Source: Clostridia bacterium (lineage in GTDB: Bacteria; Bacillota; Clostridia; Christensenellales; Aristaeellaceae). Taken from it: DNA of 8,853 bases. Below, in pieces: positions 6,060-8,853 of the stretch (the first letter of the stretch is position 1; every line of letters begins with the position of its first letter). The notes under the pieces are model-generated. The model did no database searches. It was given only the letters and a program-made list of their open reading frames with translations, and was not told the origin of the DNA. The stretch spans positions 1 to 8,853 of the forward strand of contig CAAEUQ010000033.1 of the NCBI GenBank assembly GCA_900759005.1. Reading direction: 5' to 3'. A program made the translations under genes and the position numbers.

Positions 6060-7389
6060 AAAATTCGATGGAAAAAGAAGCGAAAACCCGATGCGCGGCG
6101 CGGCGCGCAGGACGTATGCGGGTCCGCGGGTAGGGTTCGTTCGAAACGACGTGCCGCGCGCCGAACGTGTCGGCGATGAAACCGCAGACGAGAAGCGCGC
6201 TTACGGAGCGGAAAGAAAAACATATTCCGGCAACCGCGAATATCGCGGAAACGCCCGCAATTTCGACCGCAATGGCGGCTATGAGAAGCGTTCCTACGGC
6301 GGTAATTCGTTCGAACGTGCAACCGGCGAAAACCGCGCATATGGCGCGAATACGCGCAATTCCGACCGCGACAGCGGATACGAAAAGCGACCTTACGGCG
6401 GTAATTCGTCCGAACGTGCGATTGGCGCGAACACGCGCAAATTCGATCGCGACGGCGGGTATGAAAAACGCGCGTACGGCGAAAAGTACAATGCAAATCG
6501 CCGTTCGGACGACGCTGAATTCACGCCCGAAAAGCGTCCCTATGGCGGCGAAAAATACTATTCCGGCGACCCGAAACGCCGCCGCGAGGAGGAAAGACGC
6601 CATGAAACGCCTCCGGCGCGCAAGGCGGAGCCCGAGGAAACGCTCGCGGCGCTCGAGGTTGATCCCGAGCAGATCATCTGCGGCCGCAATCCCATTCGCG
6701 AAGCGCTGCGCGCGGGCAGACCGATCGAAAAGCTGCTGGCGGCGAGCGAGCTGTCCGGCTCGGCGCGCGAGATCGTGAAGATGGCGAAGGACGCGGGCGC
6801 GGTGGTTCAGATCGTGGACCGCGCACGGCTCGATCAGATTTATCCGGCGCATCAGGGACTGCTCGCGTACGTCGCGGCGGTAGAGTATTCGTCGGTCGAG
6901 GAAATGCTCGCGCTGGCGAAGGAAAAGGGCGAGGATCCGTTTCTCATCCTGCTGGACGGCATTACCGATCCGCACAATCTGGGCGCGATCATCCGCTCCG
7001 CAGAATGCGCGGGCGCACACGGCGTGATCATACCGGAACGCCGTGCGTCGGGCCTTACGGCGACGGTCGCAAAAGCGGCGGCGGGCGCATTGGAAAGCAT
7101 GAAAATTGCGCGCGTGGTGAACCTGAACCGCACGATCGACGAGCTGAAGGAAAAGGGCGTTTGGATCATCGGCACATCAATGAACGGCGAAAATGCGCTC
7201 AACGCCGATCTGACCGGACCGATCGGACTCGTGATCGGCTCGGAAGGCGAGGGCATTTCGCGGCTGACGATGGAGAAATGCGATCGAATGCTGACGCTGC
7301 CGATGAAGGGCAAAATCGAATCGCTGAACGCCTCGGTCGCGGCGGGCGTTCTGATGTACGCGGTTCTCGGCGCGCGGGCGAAGCAATGA
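6046..7389 (+). CDS. rlmB: 23S rRNA 2'-O-methyltransferase RlmB with long repeat-bearing N-terminal tail
   Basis: A SpoU/TrmH-class (SPOUT) enzyme; RlmB methylates the ribose of G2251 (E. coli numbering) in 23S rRNA using S-adenosylmethionine. Of 447 residues, the last 240 form the normal protein: a substrate-binding domain from about 207 (EQIICGRNPIREAL), then SPOUT motif 1 (LLDGITDPHNLGAIIRSAECAG, 302-323, containing the conserved N311 and R317), motif 2 (GLVIGSEGEGISRL, 394-407) and motif 3 (LPMKGKIESLNASVAAGVLMY, 418-438). Residues 1-200 are extra: rich in Arg, Gly, Tyr, Asn and Glu, predicted disordered by eye, with EKRxYG repeated five times. Bacillus YacO is about 249 residues. The gene overlaps mrnC by 14 bases and ends in ATGA overlap with yacP. 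TrmH-type tRNA methylation is a less likely alternative. Confidence 0.93.
   Translation: MAYDKKFDGKRSENPMRGAARRTYAGPRVGFVRNDVPRAERVGDETADEKRAYGAERKTYSGNREYRGNARNFDRNGGYEKRSYGGNSFERATGENRAYGANTRNSDRDSGYEKRPYGGNSSERAIGANTRKFDRDGGYEKRAYGEKYNANRRSDDAEFTPEKRPYGGEKYYSGDPKRRREEERRHETPPARKAEPEETLAALEVDPEQIICGRNPIREALRAGRPIEKLLAASELSGSAREIVKMAKDAGAVVQIVDRARLDQIYPAHQGLLAYVAAVEYSSVEEMLALAKEKGEDPFLILLDGITDPHNLGAIIRSAECAGAHGVIIPERRASGLTATVAKAAAGALESMKIARVVNLNRTIDELKEKGVWIIGTSMNGENALNADLTGPIGLVIGSEGEGISRLTMEKCDRMLTLPMKGKIESLNASVAAGVLMYAVLGARAKQ
6190..6546 (+). repeat. Degenerate in-frame repeat encoding EKRxYG units in RlmB
   Basis: The motif EKR-[A/S/P]-YG occurs at RlmB residues 49, 80, 113, 140 and 162 (spacings 31, 33, 27 and 22), with a related ENRAYG at 95. 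The two best copies are residues 78-110 and 111-137, sharing GYEKR-x-YGGNS-x-ERA and GANTR-x-x-DRD, followed by a partial third copy at 138-146. The DNA copies have diverged at many third positions, so the repeat is kept at protein level and is not a recent duplication. Confidence 0.85.
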
Positions 7390-7898
7390 AACCGCCCAGA
7401 AGACTGCTGATCGTGGACGGCTACAACGTGCTCAACGCGCGCGATCATATGGGCACGCTCGCGGATGCGCGCGAACGGCTGATTCACGAGCTTCAGGATT
7501 ACGCCGGCTATACAGGACAGAAGATCATCGTCGTGTTCGACGCGTGGCTGGGCGACCGGCAGTCGCGCTCGATCGAGGAATGCGGGCGCGTGACGGTGGT
7601 GTTTACGCGCAAGGGAGAAACCGCCGATCATTTCATCGAGCATACCTGCGACGGCTACGCCGAGGACGTGTCGATGCGGCGAATGGAAATCCGCGTGGCG
7701 ACGTCGGACGGACTGGAGCAGACGATCATTCTCGGGCGCGGCGCGACGCGGCTTTCCTCGCGCGAGCTGCTGATGGAGATGAATCAGGTGCGCGCGCAGG
7801 GCGCGAAACGACCGCCCGCGCAGCCCGCGAAGGCCACGATTGGCGAGCGAATTCCCAGGCACGTCATGGAAAAACTCAGGGAGATGTTCCGCGAGTGA
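7386..7898 (+). CDS. yacP: YacP/Rae1-type NYN-domain endoribonuclease
   Basis: A 170-residue PIN-like NYN-domain protein. In Bacillus subtilis the YacP protein (Rae1) binds the ribosome and cleaves mRNA in the A site in a translation-dependent way. Visible motifs are LLIVDGYNVLNA (7-18) with the conserved acidic D11 and N14, IIVVFDAW (47-54), VVFTRKGETADHFIE (71-85) with D81, RVATSDGLEQ (103-112) with D108, and the family-typical GRGATRLSSREL (118-129). The C-terminal third is basic and probably helical. Start ATG 7386 overlaps the rlmB stop (ATGA), and no strong ribosome binding site is seen, so translation is probably coupled to rlmB. The position between rlmB and sigH matches Bacillus and Clostridia. 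Confidence 0.92.
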   Translation: MKPPRRLLIVDGYNVLNARDHMGTLADARERLIHELQDYAGYTGQKIIVVFDAWLGDRQSRSIEECGRVTVVFTRKGETADHFIEHTCDGYAEDVSMRRMEIRVATSDGLEQTIILGRGATRLSSRELLMEMNQVRAQGAKRPPAQPAKATIGERIPRHVMEKLREMFRE

Positions 7899-7923
7899 AT
7901 CTGGCGGAATCGGAGGACGGATA

Positions 7924-8544
7924 ATGAGCAAGCACGATTACGATTCGATGCAGGACGAGGAGATCGTCGCGATTGCGCAGAGCGAGGGCGAGGGCGAGGC
8001 GCTGGAATATCTTCTGAACAAGTATAAAAACTTCGTTCGGGCAAAGGCGCGCAGCTATTTCCTGATCGGCGCCGATCACGAGGACATCGTTCAGGAGGGC
8101 ATGATCGGTCTGTATAAGGCGATCCGCGATTATCGCGGCGACCGCTCCGCGCCCTTCCACGCGTTCGCGGAGCTGTGCATTACCCGCCAGATCATCACCG
8201 CGATCAAAACCGCGACGCGGCAGAAGCACATTCCGCTGAACAGCTACGTGTCCCTCAATCGCCCGATTTACGAAGAGGACCCCGACCGGACGCTTTTGGA
8301 CGTGATTACCGAGGAGGTGCCGAGCAATCCCGAATCGATGCTGATCGACCGCGAGGACTTATCCTCCATCGAAGGCCGCATCGGGGAAATGCTGTCCGAG
8401 CTCGAAAAGGAGGTTCTGATCCGCTATGTCGAGGGCAAGAGCTATGTCGAAATCGCGGAGGAAATGAACCGCCACGTCAAGAGCATCGACAACGCGCTGC
8501 AGCGCATCAAGCGCAAGCTCCAGAAATATCTGGATGAAAAGTGA
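7924..8544 (+). CDS. sigH: RNA polymerase sigma factor SigH (sigma-H / Spo0H)
   Basis: Sigma-H directs RNA polymerase to stationary-phase and early sporulation promoters in Firmicutes, and controls competence genes in some. The 206-residue product closely follows Bacillus SigH: KYKNFVRAKARSYFLIGAD (33-51), EDIVQEGMIGLYKAIRDY (53-70, region 2 core), FAELCITRQIITAIKTATRQ (81-100, region 2.4 promoter -10 contact), KHIPLNSYVSLNRPI (101-115), TLLDVI (123-128), and a C-terminal helix-turn-helix (about 163-201) ending NRHVKSIDNALQRIKRKLQKYL. ATG 7924 is set by GGAGG (7912-7916), 7 bases upstream. A 25-base gap separates it from yacP. Finding sigH does not prove sporulation, because non-sporulating Clostridia keep it. 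I see no separate sigH promoter, although one could lie inside yacP. Confidence 0.96.
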   Translation: MSKHDYDSMQDEEIVAIAQSEGEGEALEYLLNKYKNFVRAKARSYFLIGADHEDIVQEGMIGLYKAIRDYRGDRSAPFHAFAELCITRQIITAIKTATRQKHIPLNSYVSLNRPIYEEDPDRTLLDVITEEVPSNPESMLIDREDLSSIEGRIGEMLSELEKEVLIRYVEGKSYVEIAEEMNRHVKSIDNALQRIKRKLQKYLDEK

Positions 8545-8567
8545 TAATTCGGTTAAAAGATACGATA

Positions 8568-8600
8568 TTTCCAATCGGAGACGAGAAATTTGATTGGAAA
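8568..8600 (+). repeat. Inverted repeat between sigH and tRNA-Gly
   Basis: TTTCCAATC (8568-8576) is a perfect 9-bp inverted repeat of GATTGGAAA (8592-8600), with a 15-base spacer. It is AT-rich and lacks a following T-run, so it is a weak terminator candidate. It lies 14 bases upstream of the -35 box of the tRNA-tuf promoter, where an operator or activator site would also fit. Confidence 0.5.
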
Positions 8601-8614
8601 ATCGCGTTTGGTTG

Positions 8615-8643
8615 TTGACAAAATGGCAATTCTAAAGTACAAT
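8615..8643 (+). promoter_or_regulatory. Strong promoter of the tRNA-Gly-tuf unit
   Basis: A perfect TTGACA (8615-8620), a 17-base spacer, and TACAAT (8638-8643, five of six matches) form a near-consensus sigma-A promoter. Transcription would start near 8650, about 29 bases before the tRNA. This strength suits stable RNA and EF-Tu synthesis. Confidence 0.9.
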
Positions 8644-8677
8644 TAAGAACGTATGACGGCGTATGTCGGCGGGAATG

Positions 8678-8752
<75 letters not shown>

Positions 8753-8793
8753 TACGAATTTAGTACATGAATCTGTTAGGGGAGGAATTTCCA

Positions 8794-8853
8794 ATGGCAA
8801 AGGCAAAGTTTGAGCGCAATAAGCCTCATGTAAACATCGGAACGATCGGACAC
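8794..8853 (+). CDS. tuf: Elongation factor Tu, N-terminal start (partial)
   Basis: The first 20 codons encode MAKAKFERNKPHVNIGTIGH, the well-known N-terminus of bacterial EF-Tu, which delivers aminoacyl-tRNA to the ribosome as a GTPase. The window ends just at the start of the P-loop (GHVDHGKT). A strong AGGGGAGGA site (8778-8786) precedes ATG 8794 by 7 bases. It lies 41 bases after the tRNA-Gly CCA end with no terminator between, so the two are probably co-transcribed from the promoter at 8615. Confidence 0.97.
   Translation, partial: MAKAKFERNKPHVNIGTIGH

Noticed and set aside
6190..6546. Repeat in rlmB as a CRISPR array or a recent tandem duplication
   Set aside because: Spacings vary, copies have diverged at DNA level and the frame is open throughout; the similarity lies in the protein motif.
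5860..7020. A 386-codon open frame on the minus strand opposite mrnC and rlmB
   Set aside because: The hydrophobic Ala/Phe/Ile-rich repeats are the antisense image of the RlmB repeat tail; all three sense genes here are well supported.

Overview
The window looks like chromosomal DNA from a fairly GC-rich member of the Clostridia (Bacillota). The signs are strong GGAGG-type ribosome binding sites, a sigma-H (SigH) gene, Mini-RNase III and a YacP/Rae1-type nuclease in the classic Firmicutes order, and heavy GCG/CGC codon use. An uncultured gut lineage such as Christensenellales would fit, but that placement is a guess. I see no transposase, phage gene, CRISPR array or toxin-antitoxin pair.

Left block (1-2033, + strand): the last 33 codons of release factor 2 (prfB), a hairpin, a four-helix membrane protein of the DUF1461/TIGR01906 family, then tsaD (tRNA t6A synthesis) overlapping it by ATGA. 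The block closes at a strong hairpin terminator shared with a convergent gene.

Middle block (2048-4139): a ThuA-domain gene on the minus strand, a divergent HD-domain phosphohydrolase gene on the plus strand, and about 600 bp of non-coding DNA. That spacer holds a 16-bp-stem hairpin, a very AT-rich stretch (15 G+C of 60 bases at 3761-3820), a run of DnaA-box-like sequences including one perfect TGTGGATAA, and the promoter of the next operon. It is the least explained part of the window and resembles a replication origin or a DnaA-binding control region.

Right block (4161-8853, + strand): rhaB (rhamnulokinase), mrnC, rlmB, yacP/rae1 and sigH are closely packed with short gaps or overlaps. A strong separate promoter then precedes tRNA-Gly(CCC) and the first 20 codons of tuf (EF-Tu). 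Apart from rhaB this is the conserved Firmicutes translation/RNA cluster, which in Bacillus runs cysS-mrnC-rlmB-yacP-sigH. Here a sugar kinase sits where cysS is expected, and its promoter appears to serve the RNA-processing genes and perhaps sigH. RlmB carries an unusual disordered N-terminal tail of about 200 residues with an internal EKRxYG repeat.

Most genes here are ordinary. The parts worth a second look are the DnaA-box spacer, the rhaB-led operon, the repeat tail of RlmB, and the tRNA-Gly-tuf unit.
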